Assembly (NCBI GenBank): GCA_038373885.1
Contig: JAWZYV010017493.1
Location: 1,178,001-1,242,000 of the forward strand
Reading direction: 5' to 3'
DNA: 64,000 bases
From: Cheiracanthium punctorium
Lineage: Eukaryota > Arthropoda > Arachnida > Araneae > Cheiracanthiidae
This document shows positions 44,251 to 56,133 of the stretch, piece by piece. How positions within the stretch are numbered: position 1 is the first letter of the stretch; every line of letters starts with the position of its first letter. The notes beneath the pieces were generated by a model that was not told the DNA's origin, did no database searches, and saw nothing but the letters and a program-made list of their open reading frames with translations. The position numbers were made by a program, and so were the translations under genes.

Positions 44251-44822
44251 TAATCTAACTATCGTTCAAATGTCCATCATGACATTGAACATCTTGACAC
44301 GAATGATGACTCTAATTGTTAATCACCCTGTCCAACATTAGTTGGGTTATATCTGCGGTAGCTGATACTCTAACGAATGTTCGCCTGCAAATGAACCACT
44401 TATTTGAAAATCCCCATAAGTCAGCTGTCAGCGATTTGTGAAAAAGTAAGAATTTTTTTTTTTTTTTAGAAGTACAAGTTTTCCATGAAAAACAACAACT
44501 TCGAGAGGATCTGTGAGAAAGTATAAGTGGCCAGACTTGAAGGCTTTATCATTTAAACATGTCTCTATCCGACCAATTCACCAATCCCACGTCTTGATAT
44601 AATCCAGTCACCATATTTCAACAAATCAAGCATTGCATCAGCTGTGCTATGCTTCCGAATGATGTTTAGTTCAGAACACAACTGCAATGTCTAAGCTTGA
44701 AAATAAAGCACAATTAACTTCGATATTTTGAGGATTAAAAAAAAATCAAATCTCAAATCGCATTACTGTTAATGAAAGACCCTTCATTTTTGATTCGCTG
44801 GCCATAGCTTCGGAATGTAATG
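44251..44822. other. No recognised feature
   Basis: AT-rich; no gene or repeat partner seen. Confidence 0.45.
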
Positions 44823-44966
44823 AGGAGACGAAGGGCTTGACTGATGAAGACTGAATAAATTTTCAGTCAAAATGATGGTATCTTGTTATAAGTATCATTT
44901 AATGCGTGTTTTTTCACAAAGTTTTTATTTATTTTAACGTTTAACACCAGTATTTTGATTGTTTTT
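44823..44966 (+). mobile_element. Penelope-like single module with degenerate hammerhead
   Basis: Homologous to one arm of the insertion at 1958-2252: it shares GACGAAGGGCTT, CTGATGAAGACTGA at the core position and the distal tail CGTTTAACACCAGTATTTTGA then TGTTTTTTC. Core CTGATGA at 44841-44847. Stem II is GACTGA (44849-44854) with TCAGTC (44863-44868), a different sequence from the arm copy but fully paired. The GAAA core has become AAAA (44869-44872) and stem III is lost. So the fold is recognisable but probably inactive. Confidence 0.6.
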
Positions 44967-45301
44967 TCCGTAATCCCAGAATATGTCAAGAAAGAACAAT
45001 ATTGCACTTATGTGCCTTGTGTCACGGAATTTTTCACTACTGTGAGTTAGACTCCAAAGGGACGATTGGAACTTTAAAAACATTTTAAATACCTTTTTAG
45101 ACTAACCTTTTGATAAAAGTGGTAAAGTTATAATTATTTTAAGTATTTTGAGTATTCACAAACTTTTTCTTTAATTCTTAAAGTTAGTAGATATTTTGAA
45201 GTTCCTTTTATATTCGTTTGTAGTTTTTTATAATTCAATTAATTTGATTTTATAATTTTTGTGTAATTGATGTGAAATCCTGAAGGAGTTCAGGTGGGGA
45301 G
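44967..45301. other. Internal remnant upstream of an LTR
   Basis: TGTCACGGAATTT at about 45015-45030 resembles the LTR start at 45302 and may be a relic. A purine-rich tract AGGTGGGGAG sits directly before the LTR (45292-45301). No coding sequence of a retroelement is recognisable. Confidence 0.4.
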
Positions 45302-45523
45302 TGTCACGGAATTTGATTCCGTTTTAGAGTCACGTGCGAGACCCTGAAAGCATTGCACTTGGATAGCACACTCTTTAGAAGGCAGACCAATTTCTGCTTG
45401 TAGGCCTGTGAAAGGCATTAGATTTATTGAATATGTTGAATGTTTAAAATATATGTAATAATTTCTGTAAATAAATATTGTGCATATAAATGTCATATAA
45501 ATGTAACAGACCAGTCTCCCACA
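45302..45523 (+). mobile_element. LTR of a Ty3/gypsy-type retrotransposon (222 bp)
   Basis: Starts TGTCACGGAATTTGATTCCG and ends CCAGTCTCCCACA, that is, TG...CA ends. An AATAAA poly(A) signal lies inside (about 45470). The purine tract immediately upstream identifies it as a 3' LTR rather than a solo LTR. The flanking 5 bp do not match each other, as expected if the 5' part of the element is lost. No gag-pol sequence was found in the window. Confidence 0.5.
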
Positions 45524-47273
45524 TTATTGAGTTTGGACTGAATTTAATAACTACTGAACCACCACTTTGAATTTTGAATATAAATTTCCGAATTGAATTC
45601 CGCTAGACATCGTATTTTAAAAACAATCATGAGCATACTTTTAGAAGGTAAATTTTGCCAGGGTGCGAGTTGAACATTTTTCTCCCGAGGGGGGGGGGCA
45701 TTGAAAGAAAAACATTCTCCAGGAGGAGACATTTGAAAAGAAAAAAGGAGAAAAAGGAGGGAAGGTGTAAATGCTCTATTCACATAATATATTAGGTATT
45801 AAATGACAAATGCAATCGCCAACATGTCTGTGAAGTGACTTAAATTCAAAGAAAAGTCGACCGCCGATTTTCTATGCACATATATGCCTGCCCATGTCGA
45901 TTCTACGTCTATCTTCAAATTCGACTCGCGGCCGAGCAGTGCTTTTTCGTTCATTTCGCAGTCTTCCTAAAACCTGACCCCAGTTACAGAATGAGAAGTG
46001 GCATCAGGCATGTGTATATCTATTTGAAATGTTTGAAAGTTTGTAACTTTCTCCTTTGTCTAGTAAGTAAAAGAAGAATTTCTATTCTCAAAATTTAAAA
46101 TCGTTAGGAACTGTTCGTGTTGAACTTATAGGGTCAGAGATTAATTTAACATTTCTCTAGCAGGGGATGAATAGTATCCCTGATAGGGATTAATTATTAT
46201 TTCTCTAGCGAGTGATATTACACTCTTCAGCCAGGGGCGATCCCCGGCATCCCCCATCAATTCGCACCCTAAGTTCTGCCTCTGTGCGATAGATCCTTGT
46301 TAGTAAGAATTTGAACACATTTTCAGGTGAGATATTACAGAAAGTAATAGCGAAAGTCTGCAAATATTCTCCAAATAGCAGTGGTGTGAGTTTCAATACT
46401 AAATCTAGAAGAATATTAAAGTTACTAATATGAAGTTCTCGTTTGAAAGAATGAAAATTTAAAACATGCTAAAAAGTGTTGAGTAGATCAACTTAAATGC
46501 TGTCACATAGTCTTGCATTGTGGCTTATGTGTCACTTTAATCTTAACACAATGGATTTTGCGATACAGTTAAGAAAAAGGCATATAAAAGCAAGAGTTAT
46601 ATATATTTTTTTAAACTTCATAAAGGTGTGCGGTTCTTTCCACGAAATCATCTAGCAATCAGCGTTATCCATTTTAGTTACTTCGTGAGCAGATTCCTTA
46701 AAGAGTTAGGAAAAGGGAATTTTTTTTGTTAGAATGCTCGTTAGATTGGTAGATGACTGGTCAAAAGTCAGGCTGACACGCCCGTCATTGCAAAACTGGA
46801 GGGGCCCCTTTGCTCCTTTTCTCGTTCTGTGTTATGATAGGTCAGACACTCGCGTTGTTTAGGCGCCGGTTTTTTTTTTTTTTTTTGCGAGATTTCAGCT
46901 AGATTTTGAAATCAGAAAAGTGCGAGAAGGACATATACCGTATTTTGTTAAAAACGGTAAAAGAGGGATCTTTTGTGTGAACACTTAGTTCCCTTTCAAA
47001 AGAATGAGGGTGTATCCGGAACAAAATCAAAGAAATTTCCATATATTAGACACAATGTTGATGTTTTTGGTAAATTTTAATCAGGCGTGGTCTGTATATG
47101 ATCCGTGTGTTACAAGTTGCACGTAGAGAATTACATGCGACATGTGCATTTTTTATTTTATTTTATTTTTTCATTAATTTTGTGAGTAAGGGAATCTGGA
47201 AAAAAACTTACACTTACGGAATAAAAACTGTCTTATTTTTAACTGTGCATAGCAGCAGAAAGAAGGCCGTGTA
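45524..47273. other. No recognised gene
   Basis: Short frames only. A G-rich run at 45688-45698 and a T20 tract at 46870-46887. The 83-codon + frame from 47098 runs into the MITE at 47274 and has no domain. Confidence 0.45.
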
Positions 47274-47484
47274 CACCCTCAAAAAAATTATTCGAGTAAG
47301 AGATAAATTTCCATCGTTGGTTTCGCATATTAAAAATTATTTATCATAGAATATGAATTAGGCTATGTATAAATATGACTTTCCATATTTCTGTCAAGTC
47401 GTGCATTTCTCAAAAACTCTATTATTATTCTCAAATCTATAGTAGGAAATTTATCTCTTACTCGAATACTTTTTTGGGGGGGTG
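47274..47484 (-). mobile_element. 212-bp CACCCTC MITE, member 1 (inverted)
   Basis: Ends CACCCTCAAAAAAATTATTC and the complement of CACCCCCCCAAAAAAGTATT, bounded by TA (47272-47273) and TG on the right (a mutated TA). Subterminal block TCGAGTAAGAGATAAATTTC at both ends, inverted. Its asymmetric interior is reversed relative to members 2 and 3. Confidence 0.85.
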
Positions 47485-48160
47485 TGCATATACGTAGTCA
47501 ACATTTTAAAAACAATATTTATTGAATTTTAAATGTTATCTGGAAACAATAATGCATTTTCTCATCATAGTAAACATTTTTCAAAGAAATTAAATATGTT
47601 GTAATAAACTTTAAATTTTAAACAGTTTTTACTATAAAAAAACTGCATATGTGTAAAAATCAATAAATAAAAAAATAAGAATGAATCAAACAGCTGCATT
47701 TGACAAAATTTATAAAAAAAATCATTTAAAAAATTAATATCCATCAAAATTGCTATCAAAGCTCACTACTGTAACAATACGCAGAGTCCGCATACTTATG
47801 CTCTGTTGTCACAATTTTTCCACAGTATATTTCACATTGAAATCCATAAAACTGATAACTAATATTTCTGAAAGTGAAATTGATCATTATATTATTGCGT
47901 AGAAAACTAATTTTAAACTCCATTTATTCGAGCTTTTGAAATTCAATCTGCAATAAACTGAAGACTTCTTTTTGTATGAAAAAATATCAGTCACATGAAT
48001 ATCATCTAAAGCTTATTTTAATTTTGATCTCAGCATCACTAATTACAAGGTATTCAAAATGTTCTATTTTGCTTCAACTGTAGGTCCATTTTAATTGATT
48101 TTGGTAGATTTAAACAATGTGTCTCACTTAAGTAAATTATTGCAATAGATTCAATTAATG
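47485..48160. other. No recognised feature
   Basis: AT-rich spacer between two MITE family members. Confidence 0.5.
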
Positions 48161-48162
48161 TA

Positions 48163-48374
48163 CACCCTCCAAAAAAAGTATTCGAGTAAGAGATAAATTT
48201 CCTATTTTAGATTTGCGAATAATAAGTGAGTTTTTGAAAAACGCACAACTTGACAGAAATGTGGAAAGTCATACTTATACATAGCCTAATTCATACTCTA
48301 TGATAAATAATTTTTAATATACGAAACCAACCTAGGAAATTTATTTCTTACTCGAATACTATTTCTGGAGGGTG
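48163..48374 (+). mobile_element. 212-bp CACCCTC MITE, member 2
   Basis: CACCCTCCAAAAAAAGTATT on the left, AATACTATTTCTGGAGGGTG on the right, flanked by TA on both sides (48161-48162 and 48375-48376). Interior shared with members 1 and 3 (CATAGCCTAATTCATACTCT; AATAATTTTTAATATACGAA). TA duplication and length suggest a Tc1/mariner-derived MITE. Confidence 0.9.
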
Positions 48375-48376
48375 TA

Positions 48377-49189
48377 AAATTATAATCTCTGGAAGTAGAA
48401 GACAGGCTCGTAGAGAGTAGAAACTCTGCAGAGGACTCGGAGAGTGAAGCGGTTACGCTCCCATCCCCATAATGATCAAATAATTCATATTGTAAAATAG
48501 AAATAAAGGGATTCTTTTCACTCTGGCATTTTCTTATTTATTAAAAAAGACTTTTATTTGAAAAGTTTAATGTTAGCATTATAATATAAATAATTAGCCT
48601 TTTTTTTAATTTACGAAAGCAAAAATGCTTAGCCCTTCTCGCTTATGTTGACACGAAAGTATCAATAGACATTTTTGGATGCTTAAGCACGGGGCCCCAG
48701 AAAATCCGGGCCCCAGGGGACCCTCCTCTACCCCCCTCCTCCCTCAGCAGGCATGGTGGAAGACTCTTCAATAACATATGCGTGTACGTGATACGGATCT
48801 GCATGAAATGAGCTCGCATTATTTTGATATTCATTAATCTCTTCCTAATATTATTCCTTAATGAAACGACTTAATTCATATTAGAGCATAACGCGTATTA
48901 GCTAAGGAATCATTTACTAATGTTCCTTCATTAAACCTAGTATCTTTAAATCTAATTGTCTTTAATTATCCACTTGGAAGATCTGCATTTGTCAGCAACT
49001 ATGATTTATAGCACACCCGTCTCCATAGCAAAAACACTAAAGAGTGTTCGCCCATTTCCTCATAACTGTGAGTGATTAATAGTTAATTAATACCCCAAAC
49101 ATAATTGAAGAACTTTTAATCCAAACTATTTTCCTTATTCACTCCTGCAAAACACCTCATATGATATCTTCGAACAATTAACTACTTTT
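48377..49189. other. No recognised gene
   Basis: A GC-rich cluster with two inverted copies of GGGCCCC lies at 48690-48715 (GGGGCCCCAGAAAATCCGGG then CCCCAGG). Confidence 0.4.
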
Positions 49190-49400
49190 GCGGAAGGATT
49201 AGATTCTGACAAGTCACACCACACCATGTAATTTTCGTCAGTGAAAGGAACAATGACTTCATTGAGCTTTCTGCAAGAATTTCTGTTCGTCTGGTTTTGA
49301 CACACATTGAAGTCGGCTTAATTGAATCTTCGCTGTAAAATAAACGATTGGCAAGATATCGATACCTTCCTGTAGCATTTTTTTATACCAATTCTGCAAT
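49190..49400 (-). pseudogene. Possible transposase relic related to 36370-36545
   Basis: Minus-strand nucleotide sequence GAAAGCTCAATGAAGTCATT, then TTTCACTGACGAAAATTAC parallels GAAAGCTAAAGAAGTAATTT, then TCACTGATGAAG in the relic at 36370-36545. One frame gives NEVIVPFTDENYMVW, again with an FTDE motif. Another frame stays open for about 60 codons (RYRYLANRLFYSEDSIKP...). Weak; could be another repeat. Confidence 0.25.
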
Positions 49401-51333
49401 TAGAAGATTATTCTGAGCATAACCGTTAGGTATGTTTTTATCTTTTTTGAACAGCATGCTGCTGGGCGATTCATTTAATTGCAGCTCGAGGAAAGTTTAA
49501 AGTTATTTTTGTTAAAACTGTACTTTATTTTTTTTTAACAATAACAGTTCTATCAGTTTTGAAGAAAAGTATGACCGCAACTTGTAAGGTCGATTTGTGG
49601 TATCAGAATTAATGACAGAAAAAGTAGCAGCATATATAAAATGATGTAAGTAAATAAACTGGGTGCTTCCGAATTCATGGGCTAAATGCATATAAAAGTG
49701 CATTCTGTTTTTACAGCAGTGTGAGGTAAATGGAAAGTAAACACGTGGTTTCAGCACGATGGGGGTTCCACTTGCTTCGCAAAATAGTTTCAATTTTTCC
49801 ACACGTACGTTTTTCAATGAGGGGTCGAAAATGAAAATTGTAGGACGAAAAACAGAAAATGCTGAGGTAATTAAGCACATTTTTTCGAAAATAGGTGGAA
49901 CCCTATCTCGCTGAAACTATGTGTTAATTTTCATTTCCTACTCCACATTGCTATACAAAAAAAGACCTTTTCATATATATTTTACCTACACTTAAACTTG
50001 GCCCATGAATTCGGAACCTAGATGTAAAAAGGGGTCATGGTGGACCGGGGAAATATTCTCAAAACATAACTTTAAGAACTTTTAAAATAGTTGGACACAC
50101 TCTTCGAATACACTAATTAAAAATATTATAATAAAAAGTTTCAAAATATAGAGGTTTCAGGTTCTGCTTGAAAAAACTACACACAGTTGTGTCTTATAAC
50201 CCGCTATAGATAAATCAGAAATAAAAGGGTAAAAAAGTAAAAAATACGAATGAAAGTTCTAAGATGAATTTAATAAAGCACATTTCAAGTCTTAATAGCC
50301 AAAATGATCGAAACCAGAATAGAGATGCAATAAAATGTAGTTAATTTGAACTAAGAGCTTTCTCGGTAAGATCAAGAAATAAAAACTGTTATCTATATAT
50401 ACAGGCAAGCAGCTTCGCTAGTAGTGATAGTAAAACGTTCGTTGTCACTGGGCTAAATTGGGTCCACAAGCTAAACAGCAAGAGACAGCTATTATTGAAA
50501 ATATTTCATATGATTAATAAATTTTTGTTAGTTTATGTTTTGTGATTGTTTAAATTATTTTTCGGTGTATTTTAACTGCTGGAAAGCTCAAATTTTCACC
50601 GAAATCAATTTTCACCGAACAAATACATTTCTTCATCATCGAAAGGCCTAGAATATTTTTGAAAACTAGTTTCGCCAGTGATCGATATTCGACCGTAATT
50701 CGAAAATCTTATAATCCGTATGAAAAATAATATTTATATACAAAATTCAATATACTAAAAAGAAATTTGTATGCTTATTGATTTAATCGTTTGTTCCGTA
50801 ATGTGGAAATAAGGAAAATATGTGGAATGAAATTAAAATTCAAAATTGAATTAACTTACCAAAAAAAAAATGGAGATAAACACCTATGTACTGGAAATCA
50901 CGTTAGGTTTGAAAGCATTTGGCACAGGCGGTTTCACTTGCTCCCGGCTAACTGATTTCCGTTTGTTATCTCAGAGTATATTTTAGGAAATATTTCCATA
51001 CAGTTCATTAATAATATTATTTTAATCTCCTATTAATTGCTTATATATTTCTATGATATTTTCATCGAAATGTACTTTAGCATGCTTCCTGGTGATTGTC
51101 AACAGATTGCCGAATTGGCGCCTGACGCAACAATGGAACTATCGCCCGACTCGGTGCAAAATATTGCATGCCAGTTTACTTCTCTAATTATTTTACAGTG
51201 CAGGAACATATTACCCAAAAATTTTATCGTTCGCACAAACACCTTTATACGTCCTTTTAACTGTGCCCCGGATTTCACACTCCTCCGTTTGCGCAATGCG
51301 TTGTAAAAAGGGCACAAAAGCTCGCTTAGTGTA
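49401..51333. other. No recognised gene
   Basis: A 122-codon minus frame (49512-49880) and an 89-codon + frame (51037-51306) have no recognisable domain. The latter lies in the GC-richest part and ends beside the MITE at 51334. Confidence 0.4.
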
Positions 51334-51545
51334 CACCCTCCAAAGAAAGCATTCGAGTAAGAGATAAATTTCCTATTTTAGATTTGCGAATAACAACTAA
51401 GTTTTTTAAAAACACGCAACTTCACAGAAATATGGAAAGTCATATTTATACATAGCCTAATTCATATTCTACGATAAATAATTTTTAATATACGAAACCA
51501 ACTCAAGAAATTTATCTCTTACTCGAATACTGTTTTTGGAGAGTG
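51334..51545 (+). mobile_element. 212-bp CACCCTC MITE, member 3
   Basis: Left end CACCCTCCAAAGAAAGCATT, right end AATACTGTTTTTGGAGAGTG, flanked by TA (51332-51333 and 51546-51547). Same orientation and interior as member 2. Confidence 0.9.
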
Positions 51546-51547
51546 TA

Positions 51548-54211
51548 TTCATACATAGATAGATGTCCTCAGAAAGGCTCAGTGTTTAGCGAATGAAATT
51601 TTACTTAAGCGGATGCAAATTTATTTCTAAGCATAGTGTTTTGAAATCCTAATTGTCTGATTTTCCTTCCTTAAAAAAAAATACACATTTAATATATTTC
51701 CATACAATATTTGAAGATTTTCACATACATATGCAGATTAATGTTTTGAAGTTTTTAATTTATACATTTCTGGCTTTAAAAATAAGCATAATTCATGTGC
51801 GAAGAACGGGACTCGTTGATTAGCTATCTTGACTAATGGCACTTCACTAGCAGACATGGACAACAAAACTTTTTAGGCAACTTATGCCTTAAAACCTAAA
51901 GCTCCTGTGCAACCTCAGGGCACACTGCTACTTGAAATGCATAATTATGTTGAAAAAATCAGGGTATAAAGTTGAAAACAATTTTCTACTATTTATATTT
52001 AGATGTAATTAGTCACTAAATTATTTTTTTAAAAAATATCGTTTGACTAGTTTAATACAAGTTTATTTCTGAAAACTTCTGTGTCTAAATGTAGTCACAA
52101 AATACATTTTTATAAATAAAATATCTGTGTTGTAAAAGAATTTCTGTTAGGATTTTAGCAGTTCAAAACATCTAGTCAACTTTTCGAACAAAAATTTTTC
52201 AATCTTTAATATTAAGCAAAACGCAGCAAATTACTATTTACTTTTCGCTATCATTTACACAAAATTAGTCAGAAATTATTGTGAGTTTCAGTAATTTAAA
52301 ACTTTTCCTTTAAATTTTTTATGCTTAAATATTTTTGTTGCAACATTACCAATAAAATATTTGTCCCACAGGACAATTTCCTTCACGATTTTATGGAGTT
52401 ATGAATTTAAAATGTCTTAGCTCAATTTTCATAGCAAAAATCTTTCAATTGTAACTTTTAAGTGAGAACATAGCTAAAAGGAAAATTAAGCTTTATTGAC
52501 CCAATGAAGATCTCTTCAGACATGAGAAAATTCGGAACATTTCATCAATGTTTTTAATGGAAGAAAGCGAAACTCATTTCCAACTGCTCGAATCATAACA
52601 CATGAATTTCGTAAGAAATCAAAAAAATATTTTGAGTTGGAGGAAAAAGCTACGCTGCTATGTTGTAACGGTGTCACTAAGATGTATTTATAGCTTTCGA
52701 GATGTTCTTCAGTATAAAGAGAAAAAAAACACTAGGAGAATCCATAAAATGAAAATGTAAAGTTTGTCCATTTTTAAAATAAAATAAAATTTATGAAAAG
52801 ATTATTTAATAGTACTGATTGTATACTGAGTGCTTGAGATATAAACTTCCGTATAGTTAATTCAAGTTCTTCTGCAATAATCATCAGATTTTGTTAGAGT
52901 ATTCATGTACACAAACTAGTCTTCTACTTTATAGCTTTTCGGTAAAATATCACGTCATTTCTGATTAAATTTATTATTAAAAATGTCTAATTCTAGTAAT
53001 TGTCTGCTGTGTACACTTATAAAAACTTTCAAGATTTCCTTTCCACTTTTCGTTCAGGCATTGGCCACTACTAAATCGGAAATGTTGTCCACTTTATTAC
53101 CGGAGTTCCCCGTAAATGGGCCGGTGTTGCCTCCTTTGAAAGGACGGCCGAATTGACAATCGAGACCAAATCGAAACCACACCCGTAGTACTAGAAATTG
53201 ATGTGACAACGACCATTCAACTTGGATGGCAATTTTTCAACGATCGGTCATCCCTATTTTCCATACATGTCATTCTTAAACTAACGTTCAAGTGAAAAAA
53301 CCCTGTAACAATTCCTCCCCATAGATACACTTGTGTGCGCACACGCTTGAACTTACTGCGGAATGAAAATAACTTTGCATTTTTGCCCTTTCTCAGAGCT
53401 TAGAAGGCAATTAATGTAAACGAAACTTACCCTAAAATTAAATTAATAGAAATTCATAAAACGGATTGTTAATATTTTTGACGAGCAATTTAAGAACCAC
53501 AATATAATGAGAGTTTATTTACTTTAAGTATACATCCACTAATAGTATAGAAACGTAAAATTCCAACTTTTTCCTTTCTGTAGAAATTTTTTTGCTTTCT
53601 AGTTTACTGTGAAGTTGTAAAACGAAATTAAAAGTTGAAAAGGTTTGACTGGAAACATTGATTATGGTTCGATTATTTAAATGTTGCAATCACGTGGCAT
53701 AGATACAAGCAACACTGAATGGAATAATATCAGTTTCAACCTTGAGGTACTAATCAATAATTATGACTTGTTATCACGTATTGCTACGGTAATTTCAACA
53801 GTGTTTCATGAAACCCGTTACTAATCAGTCTAATTATGAGACCTTGTCTTCACATTGTCTTAAATCGGCAAAGAGACTATTTTTACGTTCATTAACACTT
53901 ATCTTTTCTCGTACAACAATCGAATCAGCACGCACCCAGTTACACCCAGAGACTCGAGGGTGAACTGGAAAGGCTTCTTGCAAGTTGGTGACGAATGATC
54001 TTGGCCCTCTGTAACAATCAGTGTGGTTGACGAAACCCGGATCAGCAGTTCAACAAGGTAAAATATTATATTACGGATTTAACTTGCAAATGGTTTCAAA
54101 ATATTCTCGTCCTGTATAAATGCATTAAATATTAGAAAACTTTCAAAATAAAAACAAAGAATTAAAGGTAGTTTCTGTAAAATAACAAAAGTGCTTATTT
54201 TAGTATAGGAT
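51548..54211. other. No gene; one LINE-type tail fragment
   Basis: TGCGAAGAACGGGACTCGTT at about 51797-51816, then GATTAGCTA, is the + strand form of the tails at 19732 and 38426. The GC-richer stretches at 53090-53200 and 53920-54050 have no long ORF. Confidence 0.4.
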
Positions 54212-54403
54212 CTAGGAGAGGGGCTGGGGATTCGCAGTAGGATATACAACACATCGAGTATTATAACGATAATTATTAAATATTTTCGAGGAATTTTCTT
54301 CTTTCTCAGTTATAAGAAGCTCTTTAGAAGTTGCAGGGAGATGCCCGAATACTCTAAAGCCGTCTTCGAAAGTAACGGAATTTTCGGGACGAATTCTACC
54401 TAA
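54212..54403 (-). CDS. Hypothetical exon-like open frame
   Basis: Minus strand. After a plausible acceptor (TTTTTTAACGTTTTAG) it encodes GRIRPENSVTFEDGFRVFGH, then LPATSKELLITEKEEN, and ends NPQPLS at a stop. Balanced composition with acidic and aromatic residues makes it look more like a real terminal exon than most frames in the window. No family recognised and no partner exon identified; the Met at 54418 gives a 68-codon version. Could be chance. Confidence 0.2.
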   Translation of the reverse strand, partial: LGRIRPENSVTFEDGFRVFGHLPATSKELLITEKEENSSKIFNNYRYNTRCVVYPTANPQPLS

Positions 54404-54418
54404 AACGTTAAAAAACAC

Positions 54419-54959
54419 TGCATATAGATTCTCTCCATTATTATAGAAAATGAAGCTTCAATCACTTCTCGCGGTTTCATTCAAGCAGCTTGTGAAGCGT
54501 AACGAAAATGTTCCTGGAAGGTAATATTTGGGTTAGAAGATGGTGTCAAGGCTTCCCGCAAATTGAACGCTCAGATACATACAAGTCCATAACAACTCGA
54601 CTCGGCCCCTTCCGTATTTTCCCTTTCTTTGTTTATGTAACTGAAAAAACAGACGTCCGAGCTGTACTTTGAGGATGTCAAAGAAAATGAAGCAACTCCC
54701 AAGAAGTGACGTAATGGACATGCACCTGAAGCAGTCCATTTTTCATTGCTGATAAAGATCAGCGGCAGCTGTCACCTAAACGCGACCAGATTCGGGGAAG
54801 AAAAGTTTATAATGTATCAGAAAGAAAGTTGAGAACAAGTCATTTTGGTTGATAATCGCATGCAGATTTACGAAGAAAAATTTTAAATAGCCTGATTATA
54901 TCTACTGTTTAATAAGTTTGTGATTTGTATATATTCTTAAGTGTGCAAGTTGTGCATGT
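54419..54959. other. No supported gene
   Basis: A 68-codon minus frame (54533-54739) has a hydrophobic stretch but no domain. Confidence 0.4.
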
Positions 54960-55600
54960 ACATACGTTGGTTGGCTGTGTTGTGTCAAGACAAAGCTACA
55001 CGTGGGCTATCTGCCCAAGGTGGGATGCCGTGGGTGGCGTTAAAAGGGGCTTTAAGGGGGTCTAACGAGTACTCACGTTACAGTTAGAGAAAACCGCCCA
55101 AAACTCCAGAGCCTTAGATCGACAGCTTCGCAGTAGACCAGAATCCTAGACTTTAACACTTAAGCCAATTACCAATGTTCAGTATCTTATTCGCTCGGCC
55201 ATTGTTGGGCACATGCACTTAAGATAAGGCTCAAAAATAATAAAAAGCACCTGCACCAAGTAATGTAATGTCGCAGTAAAACCTGTGAAGCTTCACGTTA
55301 CCTCAAACCTAAAAAAAATTACATTCAGTCTGGAAAGTTAAAGTCTATTAGATGCATCTACTATTAGATGCATAAATACTATTAGATGCATCACAATCAA
55401 ACATTTTCCAACACAATCTCATTTTGAGGCATACTTAACGAATAGTTAATCTGTTCGCTCCCTTCCTCTCAAAGACACAACTGCAGACGTGCATCTGTGT
55501 CCATCGTTGCTTTCCGTGTTGAGTTTTTAAATGCTCTGCTGTGCCCCGAGTGCGTCAGTCAGAAGACCCATGTCTTGCAAAGTGCTCTCGTAGCTTCTTT
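54960..55600 (+). repeat. Dispersed repeat pair, second locus
   Basis: 54960-55215 resembles 44015-44250 (TGTGTTGTGTCAAGACAAAG...GGCTATCTGCCCA...AATGTTCAGTATCTTATTCG). 55440-55600 resembles 43730-43870. Between them, CTATTAGATGCAT occurs three times in tandem (55345-55391). Confidence 0.55.
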
Positions 55601-55649
55601 TGTTTAAAACTTTGAATGCTGATAAATTTATTTTTGTATGATTTAATTT

Positions 55650-56133
55650 TTAAAAAAATCTGGAGTGACTCCATTCGACTTTCCGAACACTTACGATTAA
55701 GATCATTACCAAGCATTTAAATAAATTTTAATCGATGAATAATTCAAACATATATACCAAACTGAAGCTTAATCGAATGCGCCGTTTAAACGCTAGCACA
55801 CTTTCAATAATTTCTCTCCATATGCAATAATGTAAAAGAAATCCTTTTCGTAGCCCTGTAGAAAAAGTATAAGTCCTATGCACATCAAAATCAATACCGG
55901 TCTTACTATGGTAGTTTATAACATTGAAACCCAATTTGAGCTCAATCGAATGTACCGTTTAGGAGCTATCGTGTTCACTCACACACACACATACATATAT
56001 ACATACATCTCGTAAAAATAGCATAAATGAATTCAGAAGACCTCAAAACGTATAAATACACCAAAGTCTCGAAGTCGAATTTTTTCATGATTTCAATACT
56101 ACTTTCCTTACATAGTACATGTTCAGAAAGTAA
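55650..56133 (+). repeat. Retroposon 3'-tail repeat, copy D
   Basis: Matches copy B from ATCTGGAGTGACTCCA through ATCAATACCGGTCTTACTAT, a short CA tract (55976-56007), AAAATAGCATAAATGAATTC and the terminal hairpin ACTTTCC (56101-56107) with AGAAAGT (about 56125-56131). Confidence 0.6.

Noticed and set aside
49512..49880. 122-codon minus frame
   Set aside because: No domain and AT-driven composition; kept only as a remark in the gap entry.
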